Part shown: piece by piece, positions 25,920-34,265 of the stretch | Numbering within the stretch: the stretch's first letter is position 1 | Layout of the letters: each line of letters starts with the position of its first letter | From: Labilibaculum sp041595635 | Lineage (GTDB): Bacteria > Bacteroidota > Bacteroidia > Bacteroidales > Marinifilaceae | Length of the DNA stretch: 64,000 nt | Direction: 5' to 3' | Assembly (NCBI RefSeq): GCF_041595635.1 | Contig: NZ_JBFHJW010000017.1 | Coordinates: 1 to 64,000 of the forward strand | Translations under genes and position numbers: made by a program | Notes under the pieces: generated by a model | Database searches by the model: none | What the model was told of the DNA's origin: nothing | What the model saw: only the letters and a program-made list of their open reading frames with translations

Positions 25920-26211
25920 TTTTGTTTTCGATAGATTCTACTTTTCTCGTCAAGCGGTTGTTCTTGTTTTTTTGAATATCCATTGTCATTGTGCAATAAA
26001 CACGATCCGAATCCACCTCTAAAACTTCGTAGCAGCGATTTATCAGAGCCAAAGCTTCGGGTAATGCATTTGTTTCAATAAGTGTTCCCATTGCCGTTAA
26101 CTGGTAGGAAATCCCGCTTTCACGGATCAATTCAACAACCTTGCTAACTTGTTTGCTTACACTATCTCCTTTATCGGTAGGGAAAATAGCAAATTCCATG
26201 AGTACTGACAT
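25900..26211 (-). CDS. Thiamine-binding-like protein (MTH1187 family)
   Basis: A 103-residue cytoplasmic protein of the MTH1187/YkoF-like fold, family thiamine-binding protein. The start MSVLMEFAIFPTDKGDSVS, then YQLTAMGTLIE, and LALINRCYEVLE follow the conserved pattern. Structures in this family show ferredoxin-like dimers or tetramers that bind small ligands, with thiamine-type compounds suggested. It overlaps the DUF3108 gene by 20 bases and lies 12 bases from the Ig-like lipoprotein gene, so the three form one operon. The biological role is not established. Confidence 0.88.
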   Translation of the reverse strand: MSVLMEFAIFPTDKGDSVSKQVSKVVELIRESGISYQLTAMGTLIETNALPEALALINRCYEVLEVDSDRVYCTMTMDIQKNKNNRLTRKVESIENKIGQVNK

Positions 26212-26223
26212 ATTTTTATGTTT

Positions 26224-28107
26224 TTATTTATCGTCTGATCTTTTTGTTCTTTTATTACCCTCTGCTTCTTTTTGTAAAGCTTTTTCGAGTAGTTCTTTTT
26301 TCTTAAGCTCAAGTTCAATTTGATATTTATTGAAATTGATTTCTTTTCCTTCTTCAGAAATGGAAACCTGGCTTTCAACATCCCAATTGGAACGAACTTT
26401 TAATTCTTTTTTGTAATAAATAACCAGTTCGGGTTGAATTCCTTCGAGATAGTTTCCTGTATCCCACTTACCATTGCGGTTTTCATCAATAATAATTTTA
26501 AAAAAATAGCTGTCGGGAGCCAAGTAGTCGAACACAACAACTTGGTCGGAATCAACTTTTTTTGTTTGAAGAAGAGTTTCACTTTTACTGTTTTTCAGTA
26601 ATTGAACCAACAAAGGAGTTTTTACATTGCCCACACTTAGCAAAATTCGTCCGTAATAGTCTTCTTCTTGGGTTGTAATTTTTCCTTTGTATTTATCGCT
26701 GTAAATACCATAAATATTACGAAATGCTGTGGAATCAAATTCTACTTTATATTGGGTTTCAGGTTTCCAATCTATTTTCAGATTGTAAGTAAGAATATTG
26801 GTAGGGTCCTGTTCTATTTTATAATCAATAGGAATTTCTAAGGTATCCTGAAGTCGATAAATTTGGATGCTGTCCTTGTTTATTTCAGCCAAAGGTTCAT
26901 TAAAAACTATTTTAGCATATCTGTTTAAATCCTGGGCTCCACTAGCATTTAGCTTGAAATTATAGGTTGGGGCTTTAATCGTAATTTGCTTCTTTTTTTT
27001 CTTCGACTCCTTCGCTTTTGTAGGATCTGAATAACGTAATTTGACAGTATCAATGAAACCAACAAGCTGACCCAATGAATCGCTTTTTAGGTACTGTAAT
27101 TTGGCCAAAAGAGTATCCTTTTTGTAGATAAGAGAATCAGTAATCCAGTAGGATAGAGTGTCGTTGGTTCTGTTTTTTTCTAGCAGATACCAATTTGGAT
27201 TTTCATCCATACCTAAGAAGTCAATTTTTAAACTATCTTTTCTGCTGGTATTAAATTCAAAATAAATCATTTCTCTTCTGTCACGTTTGTAGGTGGTTAA
27301 ATATTGAAGAGGGTTGATCTCATCAAACATTCTTATATGAACATTTGTTGGTTCTGGTGAGTGTATTTTTCGGATCACAATAGAATCCTTACTGATGCTG
27401 TCTATTTGCTCGTAAGTATGTATGCTTGGTGTGACTAAATCTTTCTTAAAGCCTATCATTTCTCCTGGACCATTGTAAAGGTAGTTTTGATTTCCATCAA
27501 CCAATGCGAATATTTTGTAGTCTCCTTTGCTTAGGTTATTCAGTTGAAAATAACCAGACGAATCGGGTTTGGCTATGTAGCTTGCTATTTCTTGGTAAGG
27601 AATAGAGTCTTTGGTGTTTAAGTAGGCCATAATCATGACATCTTCAACGGGCTTTTCGGTAAAGGCATTGTCTATTTTTCCTTTAATACTCAGGGAGTCT
27701 AGCTGATCTCCAGTTGAGAATACAAACTGAAAACCTTCAAGTACATTTCCTTCATTATTATCGCTTAATCCGTCTCCAAAATCGAGTGTGTAAGTAGTGT
27801 TTTCACGAAGCTGTTCTTCTAATTTGATATAAATAGAACGACCTTTTAACTTTACACTGGGTTTCTTTTTTAAGGGTGGTGATATAATGAAATTGTTACT
27901 TATGTCGTTAAGTTTCACAAATTCATTGAAGAATACCTCTATTTTTCCACCTTTGTAGTTGGTGGAATAATTTTTAGGCAGAGTATTTATAACTTTGGGT
28001 GCTACACGATCAATCGGACCGCCGTTAGGCGTACCTTGTCTTGCACAGGAATATATAAAAGTTAAAGTTGCAATTCCTAAAAGGATATTTAAAGCTAATT
28101 TTTTCAA
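26224..28107 (-). CDS. Large Ig-like domain lipoprotein
   Basis: An envelope lipoprotein of about 627 residues. The start is placed at a TTG (28107) because it gives a compact signal peptide ending in the lipobox TFIYSC; an ATG at 28158 in frame would add 17 residues and would lie upstream of a TAATTTTG -7 element at 28140-28147. After the Cys, GTPNGGPIDRVAPKV leads into an SbsA-type Ig-like domain (KVINTLPKNYSTNY, then FNEFVKLND), and further beta domains follow, including a prealbumin-like segment near 170-230 (GKIDNAFTEKPVEDV). The C-terminus is very rich in Lys and Glu. Family members are widespread in Bacteroidota without known function. It heads the operon with the thiamine-binding-like and DUF3108 genes. 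Confidence 0.8.
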   Translation of the reverse strand: MKKLALNILLGIATLTFIYSCARQGTPNGGPIDRVAPKVINTLPKNYSTNYKGGKIEVFFNEFVKLNDISNNFIISPPLKKKPSVKLKGRSIYIKLEEQLRENTTYTLDFGDGLSDNNEGNVLEGFQFVFSTGDQLDSLSIKGKIDNAFTEKPVEDVMIMAYLNTKDSIPYQEIASYIAKPDSSGYFQLNNLSKGDYKIFALVDGNQNYLYNGPGEMIGFKKDLVTPSIHTYEQIDSISKDSIVIRKIHSPEPTNVHIRMFDEINPLQYLTTYKRDRREMIYFEFNTSRKDSLKIDFLGMDENPNWYLLEKNRTNDTLSYWITDSLIYKKDTLLAKLQYLKSDSLGQLVGFIDTVKLRYSDPTKAKESKKKKKQITIKAPTYNFKLNASGAQDLNRYAKIVFNEPLAEINKDSIQIYRLQDTLEIPIDYKIEQDPTNILTYNLKIDWKPETQYKVEFDSTAFRNIYGIYSDKYKGKITTQEEDYYGRILLSVGNVKTPLLVQLLKNSKSETLLQTKKVDSDQVVVFDYLAPDSYFFKIIIDENRNGKWDTGNYLEGIQPELVIYYKKELKVRSNWDVESQVSISEEGKEINFNKYQIELELKKKELLEKALQKEAEGNKRTKRSDDK

Positions 28108-28184
28108 GTTAATTGGTTTTGATAATTGATATTTGCGCACAAAATTACAAAGATTCAAAACAAAAATAAGTTAATAAAAGTAAA

Positions 28185-29510
28185 ATGGATGATTCCTTGC
28201 AATATTCCTTGTTAAAAAGAAATGAGTTTTATGAAATAGCAGCTCAAACAAAATTTGATTTTGTGATGTTAGATGCTGGAATAAAGGAGATTATGTTTTC
28301 GATATTGGCAGCAAATCAAGCTTGCAAATGTGCAATTTTCATTCCTAATGATTTTCAAGAATCTTTACATCAAATTGTTGATTCTTTGGATCGAAATCAC
28401 TCTTTGCTTCTTGCTTTTCGAAAGCAGTTTCCTCATCTAGTATTGCCAGATGAATATTTACACCTAAAGCGGAATACTACGAAATGGAAGCATCTTTTTT
28501 CGGGCCAAGTTCGAAGTAAGGACATTTCAAAATATGAATCAGCCCTGAATGTAGAGGCAGGAGATGCTGTTTTTATCGAAAAAGAATTTAAAATATCGAC
28601 TCATCGTTTGCTTCTTTCTCTTCTAAAATATGCGGTTGAAAAAGGGGTAGTGGTTCTAAACCATACGCATTTCGAAAAAGGGGGATGTCAGGAAGCTGTT
28701 CTTCACGATCGTGCAATAAAAGGAGATAAATCCGTTCCCATTTCATTCAATTCCTTACTTTCCTTTTCAGAGATAAAAGAAAGTGAGTGCAGGTACGAAT
28801 TTCATATCTACTTGCAAAAGAAAACTTTGTTTTTAAAGCGGAGTTTGAAGTTTTCTGTTCGAGGTATTTTGGTAAGAATGGTAAGATACCAAGATTACTA
28901 CCTACTAATTTGTGATTTACAAAACGATAAGGAAAGCTTTCTATCTGAAATTTTACAGGAAGTAAATCGATTGGTAAACTGGGAAGGAAAATTTTGTTCA
29001 GATGATATCATAAGCTACGATATTGTGGAAACAAGAGCAGATCATTCACTAAAAAATCACTTGGATGAATTGGCCAAAATGGCTCAAAAGAAACTGGGTA
29101 TTTCTTCCTCTCAATTGCTGAAATGGATTTCTACTTTTTCTGCTAAGGATGCCAATTTTGAGGGAAAAACAGAAATTCAGCAGTTGATTGAGTTTGGAGA
29201 TTATCGTTTCGATGAGGCCAAACAGACAGGAATTCATCCCCTTCCTTTTAAAAATATGTTTTATCGCTTTGGTTCCGAAATTGAGGTTTTAACCGAAAAA
29301 GCTTACGAACTGAGACCTAAATTCGGACCTGGACATGATTTGTGGGTTTACGTTCAGTTTTGGTATCTGTACGAAAATGAGATGATTTGTTCTCCTCAGG
29401 ATTATTTGAATAGAATTCAGGGAGGACGACCTGCTCTTGATTCTGATTTGATTGCTTCGGAGGATCTTTTGGTAGATTTTTTCGAAATGATAAAGAAGCC
29501 TAGTATTTAG
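28185..29510 (+). CDS. GlpD-like protein lacking the FAD-binding motif
   Basis: A 441-residue protein that I read as a divergent glycerol-3-phosphate dehydrogenase relative. The following segments line up with GlpD in order. Residues 11-57 (KRNEFYEIAA, TKFDFVML, CAIFIPNDF) match the GlpD start, but the GxGxxG dinucleotide-binding glycines are replaced by DAGIKE at 30-35. FPHLVLPDEYLH matches the APHLV-P region. AVFIEKEFKISTHRL with AVEKGVVVLNH matches the conserved strand where GlpD has DARL and GA-VLNY. DDIISYDIVETR matches the -DV-S-WAGLRP region, and the end with YRFGSEIEVLTEKAYEL and YENEMICSPQDYLNR matches the GlpD C-terminal helical domain. Other FAD contacts such as the GGKLTTYR motif are absent. 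It is probably not an active dehydrogenase. It is divergent from the Ig-like lipoprotein gene with only 26 to 77 bases between. Confidence 0.7.
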   Translation: MDDSLQYSLLKRNEFYEIAAQTKFDFVMLDAGIKEIMFSILAANQACKCAIFIPNDFQESLHQIVDSLDRNHSLLLAFRKQFPHLVLPDEYLHLKRNTTKWKHLFSGQVRSKDISKYESALNVEAGDAVFIEKEFKISTHRLLLSLLKYAVEKGVVVLNHTHFEKGGCQEAVLHDRAIKGDKSVPISFNSLLSFSEIKESECRYEFHIYLQKKTLFLKRSLKFSVRGILVRMVRYQDYYLLICDLQNDKESFLSEILQEVNRLVNWEGKFCSDDIISYDIVETRADHSLKNHLDELAKMAQKKLGISSSQLLKWISTFSAKDANFEGKTEIQQLIEFGDYRFDEAKQTGIHPLPFKNMFYRFGSEIEVLTEKAYELRPKFGPGHDLWVYVQFWYLYENEMICSPQDYLNRIQGGRPALDSDLIASEDLLVDFFEMIKKPSI

Positions 29511-29542
29511 GTTGGTTTTTCTTAAATACCAACATATAGGTA

Positions 29543-29573
29543 TTGGTTGATGCTGGAGTAGATCCTATTTTTG
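29543..29573 (+). promoter_or_regulatory. Promoter of the His-rich protein and TonB receptor
   Basis: TTG at 29543-29545, a spacer of 20 bases, then TATTTTTG at 29566-29573 is an exact match to the Bacteroidota pattern. The expected start of transcription is about 25 bases before the ATG at 29605. Confidence 0.65.
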
Positions 29574-29604
29574 TGTCGTAATTTTAGTCCTAGTTAAAGG
29601 TTGA

Positions 29605-29970
29605 ATGAAAGCGTTTCGAAAATTTAAAATAGCATTTGTTAGTATTCTGCTTCCAGCAATGATTATGTTGGCGGCCAATGCTGTTTATAATTGGCACGTT
29701 CATAAGCAGGCTGACGGAACCGTACTTGTGCATGCACATCCCTACCATAAATCCGGAAGTGCCGAAGGAACAAGACATCATCATCATTCTGGTCAGGAGT
29801 ATTTTTCATTACAACAAATTACGGCTTTCTTTTTTTCTTTGGTTGCTGGTTTTTATTTAGCCGCGATTTTTAGTAAAGCATTCATCATCGATAATGTGTA
29901 CCGTTTATTGGTGAAGAGTAGTATTCTCGAATTTCTTTTGCCTAATCGGGCTCCTCCCATCTATTCTTAA
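29605..29970 (+). CDS. His-rich two-segment membrane protein
   Basis: A 121-residue protein. Hydrophobic residues 8-28 form a signal or first membrane segment, residues 71-92 form a second. The 40-residue stretch between, exposed outside the cytoplasm, contains WHVHKQ, LVHAHPYHKS and HHHHSGQ, that is ten His residues, a composition typical of transition-metal binding. No known family is recognised. It lies 117 bases upstream of a TonB-dependent receptor, has the shared promoter, and no terminator separates them, so they are probably cotranscribed. I infer a role in metal or metal-complex handling with that receptor; the metal cannot be named. Confidence 0.7.
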   Translation: MKAFRKFKIAFVSILLPAMIMLAANAVYNWHVHKQADGTVLVHAHPYHKSGSAEGTRHHHHSGQEYFSLQQITAFFFSLVAGFYLAAIFSKAFIIDNVYRLLVKSSILEFLLPNRAPPIYS

Positions 29971-30087
29971 TATTTAATGCCTAATACTGCTCATTAGTAA
30001 GCAGATGCTTTTGCTTCTTCAAATTTGTAGAGGTAGGTGCTAGTATGCCTAAAATTTAATCAAATATCTTAATCTAAAACACTTATA

Positions 30088-32535
30088 ATGAAACTACTAA
30101 TGCATTTAGTTGCGGGCATTGTTATGCTCCTAAGTTTAACTTTTTCTACTTTTGCCGAAAATACAACAACAAGCATAAAAGGTACAGTTACCGATAGAAA
30201 TAGTAATGAACCAATCCCTTACGCCAGTGTGGCAGTTGAAGGTTCTAGTCTGGGAGCCGTAACCAATTTCGAGGGAGAATTTGTTATCGATCAGGTTCCT
30301 GTCGGACATCATCACCTAATAGCTTCTTGTGTTGGATATAAGTTAGATAAGAAAGAATTAAATATTGAAGTCGGAAGTAATAATGACATTGAATTCAAAA
30401 TTGTAGAAGATTTTATCGGCCTCGATCAGGTCGTGGTCACTGCCGATAGAAATACGATTCAGCGTAAAGATGCTCCTGTAGTTGTGAATTCGATCTCAAC
30501 GAAACTATTAAAACAGACTTCTGCCGCTACTTTAGCCGATGGTTTGGCTTTCTCTCCAGGCTTGCGAGTAGAAAATGATTGTGGAAATTGTGGATTCTCA
30601 CAAGTAAGAATGAATGGTCTTGAGGGGGGGTATACTCAGATTTTAATTAACAGCAGAGCAATTTTTAGTGGTTTAGCAGGTGTTTACGGTTTGGAACACA
30701 TCCCTGCAAATATGATTGAACGAATTGAAGTGGTTCGTGGTGGTGGTTCCGCTCTTTTTGGTGGGAATGCAATTGCGGGAACGATTAATGTTATTACTAA
30801 AGATCCCATTAGCAATTCTTTTAAGGCAGGTGTAAAATACGGAGCTCTCGGTCTTGGTGTGGACGGAAGCGGAAGTTTCGCGAACGATATTTCAGCCGAT
30901 TTTAATGCTTCTGTTGTTTCGGATGATTTTAAAAGTGGTATTTTTATTTTTGGAATGAATCACGAGCGCGATGCTTGGGATGCGAATGATGATGGTTTTT
31001 CTGATATCGTTAAATTGGAAAATCTTAGTGCCGGTTTGCGTGCCTATCATAGAATAAATGATCTTGGAAAAATAACGCTAGAATACCATGTGATTGATGA
31101 GTACCGAAGAGGTGGTGATCAGTTGGATTTGCCAGCACATGAAGCAATCATTGCCGAAGAAGTTTCTCATCGAATTAACTCAGGAGGAGTTTCGTGGGAT
31201 CAATATTTTAACGAGGATAGGATAAGCAAACTAGCTGTTTATGCATCGGCACAAACTGTTGATAGGGAGAGTTACTACGGTGCTGCTACTGTCGAAGATG
31301 AGGATGGAAATGAATTGGAAACAGCAATTCCTGATTATAGTGCTTACGGACAAACCGATGATTTTTCTCTTTCCACTGGAGCACAGTTTTTCACAAAAAT
31401 GAATAATCTCTTGTTTTCTCCTGCTGATATCACTTTGGGCGCAGAGAATTCTTATAATAGCATAAAAGACGATAAGTTGGGTTATTACGATTATGAGAAT
31501 AATGAATATGTAGAGACTACGACAATTGCTGATCAAAGCTCTAATACAGTGGGAATTTTTGCCCAAAGTAAATGGGATTTAAATACAGTGAAATTTTTAC
31601 TAGGGGTTCGAATGGATTCTTACAAAATTAAAAATACTGCTGATGATTATGAATTTTCTAATACTGTTTTTAGTCCTCGTGCAAATGTTTTATTAAATAT
31701 TTCGAAGGCATCTCAAATGCGTTTGAGTTATGCTAGAGGTTTTAGAGCCCCACAACTTTTCGATGAAGATTTACATATCGAAGCATCAACAGCGCGAAGA
31801 GTTGTTCATGTGTTGGCCGATGATTTAACTGAAGAAAAATCAAACAGTTATACTCTATCCTGGGATTATTCTAAATCTGTTGGAAATATACAGACTTATT
31901 TTTTAGCCGAAGGGTTTTACACTGATCTAATCGATCCATTTTTAAGTGAGTACAGCGACATTGATGATGATGGAAACCTAGTAAGTGTTAAATCGAATGC
32001 CAATGGTGCACTGGTAAAAGGAATGAATTTTGAGTTTAAATTGGCTCCTAGCTACAAGCTCGATTTTCAAATGGGATTAACGCTTCAATCGAGTAAATAT
32101 GACGATGTTGTTGACCAGGGTGAAGATGATGATACTGAAAATTCAAGTACCGACGAGATTCTAAGAACGCCTGAAACCTATGGCTATTTTGCTCTTAATT
32201 GGAAACCCTTGCATGAGTTTACTGCTACCCTTTCGGGAAGCTACACTGGTTCCATGAACTTAATTCACTTAGGTGGAGGGGATGATGAATTCGGAAATGA
32301 AATTCAAGAAAGCCTGGTAAAAACGGATGATTTTATGGATGTGTCCGTTAATTTATCCTATCATTTTGATTTGGGAAAAGATGTGAAGTTGCAATTCGAC
32401 CTTGGTGTGAAGAATATGTTTAATTCTTTCCAGGACGATTTTGATTACGGATCTGGACGAGATGCAGGTTATGTTTATGGTCCAATGCAGCCAAGAACTC
32501 TTCATTTTGGTGTGAAGTTAGGGAACGTATTGTAG
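30088..32535 (+). CDS. TonB-dependent receptor with carboxypeptidase-like domain
   Basis: An 815-residue outer-membrane receptor. The signal peptide ends near residue 23 (TFAEN). Residues 30-110 are a carboxypeptidase D regulatory-like domain (IKGTVTDRNSNEPIPYASV). The plug follows at about 115-240, with VVVTADRN, then NDCGNCGFSQVRMNGLEGG and IERIEVVRGGGSALFGGNA. The rest is the 22-strand barrel, ending in RTLHFGVKLGNVL with the normal aromatic-rich terminus. The two Cys in CGNCG in the plug occur in a Bacteroidota subgroup whose substrates include metal complexes or siderophores. The receptor lacks a SusD partner, so it is not a glycan utilisation system. The His-rich gene before it suggests metal uptake (inference). 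A terminator follows. Confidence 0.93.
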   Translation: MKLLMHLVAGIVMLLSLTFSTFAENTTTSIKGTVTDRNSNEPIPYASVAVEGSSLGAVTNFEGEFVIDQVPVGHHHLIASCVGYKLDKKELNIEVGSNNDIEFKIVEDFIGLDQVVVTADRNTIQRKDAPVVVNSISTKLLKQTSAATLADGLAFSPGLRVENDCGNCGFSQVRMNGLEGGYTQILINSRAIFSGLAGVYGLEHIPANMIERIEVVRGGGSALFGGNAIAGTINVITKDPISNSFKAGVKYGALGLGVDGSGSFANDISADFNASVVSDDFKSGIFIFGMNHERDAWDANDDGFSDIVKLENLSAGLRAYHRINDLGKITLEYHVIDEYRRGGDQLDLPAHEAIIAEEVSHRINSGGVSWDQYFNEDRISKLAVYASAQTVDRESYYGAATVEDEDGNELETAIPDYSAYGQTDDFSLSTGAQFFTKMNNLLFSPADITLGAENSYNSIKDDKLGYYDYENNEYVETTTIADQSSNTVGIFAQSKWDLNTVKFLLGVRMDSYKIKNTADDYEFSNTVFSPRANVLLNISKASQMRLSYARGFRAPQLFDEDLHIEASTARRVVHVLADDLTEEKSNSYTLSWDYSKSVGNIQTYFLAEGFYTDLIDPFLSEYSDIDDDGNLVSVKSNANGALVKGMNFEFKLAPSYKLDFQMGLTLQSSKYDDVVDQGEDDDTENSSTDEILRTPETYGYFALNWKPLHEFTATLSGSYTGSMNLIHLGGGDDEFGNEIQESLVKTDDFMDVSVNLSYHFDLGKDVKLQFDLGVKNMFNSFQDDFDYGSGRDAGYVYGPMQPRTLHFGVKLGNVL

Positions 32536-32579
32536 AAAAAATCTACTAATTAGAAAGTTAGATACAGATTGTATTAAGT

Positions 32580-32625
32580 AGCGGAGCAATTTCTTTAACA
32601 GGATATTAGCTCCGTTTTCTTTTAT
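32580..32625 (+). terminator. Terminator of the TonB receptor gene
   Basis: CGGAGC pairs with GCTCCG across a 21-base loop and is followed by TTTTCTTTT. Confidence 0.65.
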
Positions 32626-32775
32626 TGTTTAGCTTAGATTCTAAGCTTGGTTTACTTATTGCTGTGCTTGTTCTAGGTGTTTGAATCTAACCAGGATTTA
32701 TAAAGCACGTAGGAAAAGCTGAAAAGAGGCTTAAACAAAAATAAATCAGACAATACGATTTAAAAAAAAGATAAG

Positions 32776-32783
32776 TAAATTTG
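32776..32783 (+). promoter_or_regulatory. -7 element before the coiled-coil membrane protein gene
   Basis: TAAATTTG matches the Bacteroidota -7 consensus 27 bases before the ATG at 32811. No -33 element was found at the expected distance. Confidence 0.4.
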
Positions 32784-32810
32784 TGCGAATTAATTAAGTA
32801 GATTTTTTTT

Positions 32811-33701
32811 ATGGCAGAAACTAGAGGTAACAACGGTAAAAAAGACAACATTTATATCGGAGTCTTGGCTTCATTAGGAGTAATTCTTGTAATTGTAGCG
32901 GTAATGTATTTTATGGAACACCGCGATAACAAACGTTATATATCTGAAATTACAATTGAGAAAATAAATCTTGAGAATGAATTAAAATCACTTTCTCAGG
33001 ATTATGATTCTTTACAAACCAATAACGATACCTTAAATGTTCAGCTAAAAATGGAACAGGAAAAGATTAGCGAATTATTGGAGCGTATGAAGGTTTTCAG
33101 AAACAATTCATATTTCGAAATTAACAAATACAAAAGAGAGCTGGGAACTTTAAAGGGCGTTCTAAGAGATTATATTGTTCAGATAGATTCTCTAAACACA
33201 AGAAATCAGTTGCTTACTGCCGAAAATGCTCGAGTAAAAAAACAAATTAATTGGGTAAAAGATCGGAATATTAAGTTGGAAGAATCTACCGAATCGATGA
33301 AGGAAGTGATTAGTAAAGCTGCAACTTTGTCGCTTACAGATCTTTATTGTACACCCATTAACAGAAAAGGGAAAGAGGTGAAAAAGATTTCTAAAACTGA
33401 GAAATTGGTGACCAATTTTACTCTTCAAAAGAATGTGACTGCTTCTACAGGTGTAAAAGAAATTTTTGTTCGAATTAGTCGTCCCGACGAAGTTGTTTTA
33501 GGTAACCCTGAAAATCTTTTGTTTGATTTTGAGAATACAAAATTGAGCTATTCGGCTAAACGTGAAATTGAGTACGAAGGCCAACAACTTGATGTTGCTA
33601 TTTTTTGGGACAACGATGGAAGCTTGGTTGAAGGAGAATATAAAATTGACGTATTTGCCGAAGGAAATCATATTGGTTCTTCTAAATTTATATTGAAATA
33701 A
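32811..33701 (+). CDS. Single-pass coiled-coil membrane protein
   Basis: A 296-residue protein. Residues 13-33 form the only membrane segment, preceded by a charged cytoplasmic tip. From residue 45 to about 180 the sequence is strongly heptad-like (LENELKSLSQDYDSLQ, LLTAENARVKKQIN), indicating a long coiled coil. The C-terminal part from about 190 is a beta-rich domain (VRISRPDEVVLG, VAIFWDNDGSLVEGEYKI). Nothing in the sequence shows an enzyme. Such proteins occur widely in Bacteroidota and are annotated as hypothetical; an envelope role is likely. It is a single gene between a promoter-like -7 element and a shared terminator. Confidence 0.78.
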   Translation: MAETRGNNGKKDNIYIGVLASLGVILVIVAVMYFMEHRDNKRYISEITIEKINLENELKSLSQDYDSLQTNNDTLNVQLKMEQEKISELLERMKVFRNNSYFEINKYKRELGTLKGVLRDYIVQIDSLNTRNQLLTAENARVKKQINWVKDRNIKLEESTESMKEVISKAATLSLTDLYCTPINRKGKEVKKISKTEKLVTNFTLQKNVTASTGVKEIFVRISRPDEVVLGNPENLLFDFENTKLSYSAKREIEYEGQQLDVAIFWDNDGSLVEGEYKIDVFAEGNHIGSSKFILK

Positions 33702-33730
33702 CTCTTCAAGATCCGACTCATCGTAAAACA

Positions 33731-33761
33731 AAAAAAACCATCCTTTCTGGATGGTTTTTTT
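33731..33761. terminator. Bidirectional terminator
   Basis: AAAAAAACCATCC pairs with GGATGGTTTTTTT around TTTCT. It serves the + gene ending at 33701 and the - gene ending at 33780. Confidence 0.88.
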
Positions 33762-33779
33762 GTATTTCTTAGTAGTGTA

Positions 33780-34238
33780 TTATTTAAAAATTGTTCTCGA
33801 TCCGAATGCTCTAAATCCTACTAAAATGGAAACGCATCCACTTTCAATTTTTTCTTTGCTTTCATCTTTCGAAACCAAAATACGCAATATAAAGTCATCG
33901 GTGCTTTCTACCATAAAATCCCATATATTGGTATAATCTTCATCCGAATTATCGTACAGTATGTTGTAATCTGTATCAAAAAGTTGAAATTGTATGTTAC
34001 CCAGATTATTTTCACCTTCCACCAAAATACGATATTCCTGATCCTTGTAAAAGGTAAGTTGCAACTCAGCGGTTTCGCCTTCCGATAAAACGGCGTTGTT
34101 TAACTGTCCGTTAAATGTGTATGGAGTAAGCGCAGGAATACATTCTTTCTTGGTATATTCATTGCACTGCGCAAGCAATAAGTTTGGCAATGCGAGTAGG
34201 TAAAAAATAAGTAAAGTGGCTGTTATAATTTTTTTCAT
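33780..34238 (-). CDS. Small secreted protein of unknown function
   Basis: A 152-residue protein with a signal peptide (hydrophobic residues 5-20, cleavage after LLAQ near 24). The mature part contains three Cys and a beta-rich region with ELQLTFYKDQEYRILVEGE and NIQFQLFDTDYNILYDN, which looks like a compact beta sandwich. The pattern resembles bacterial pre-peptidase or Ig-like folds, but no family can be named. It lies 27 bases downstream of the lipoprotein gene on the same strand, so they are probably cotranscribed and may act together. Confidence 0.7.
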   Translation of the reverse strand: MKKIITATLLIFYLLALPNLLLAQCNEYTKKECIPALTPYTFNGQLNNAVLSEGETAELQLTFYKDQEYRILVEGENNLGNIQFQLFDTDYNILYDNSDEDYTNIWDFMVESTDDFILRILVSKDESKEKIESGCVSILVGFRAFGSRTIFK

Positions 34239-34265
34239 TCTATTCGTTTTAGTGCTCGCAATATC

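Noticed and set aside
29590..29860. Frames on both strands through the His-rich gene
   Set aside because: They mirror the His codons of the real gene (CAT/CAC read as ATG/GTG) and have no signal or family support.
30088..32535. The TonB receptor as the missing target of the cobalamin riboswitch
   Set aside because: It is 20 kb away from the riboswitch and has its own promoter region without B12-riboswitch elements.
33751..33936. A + strand frame overlapping the small secreted protein gene
   Set aside because: It is the antisense shadow of the gene at 33780-34238 and begins inside the bidirectional terminator.
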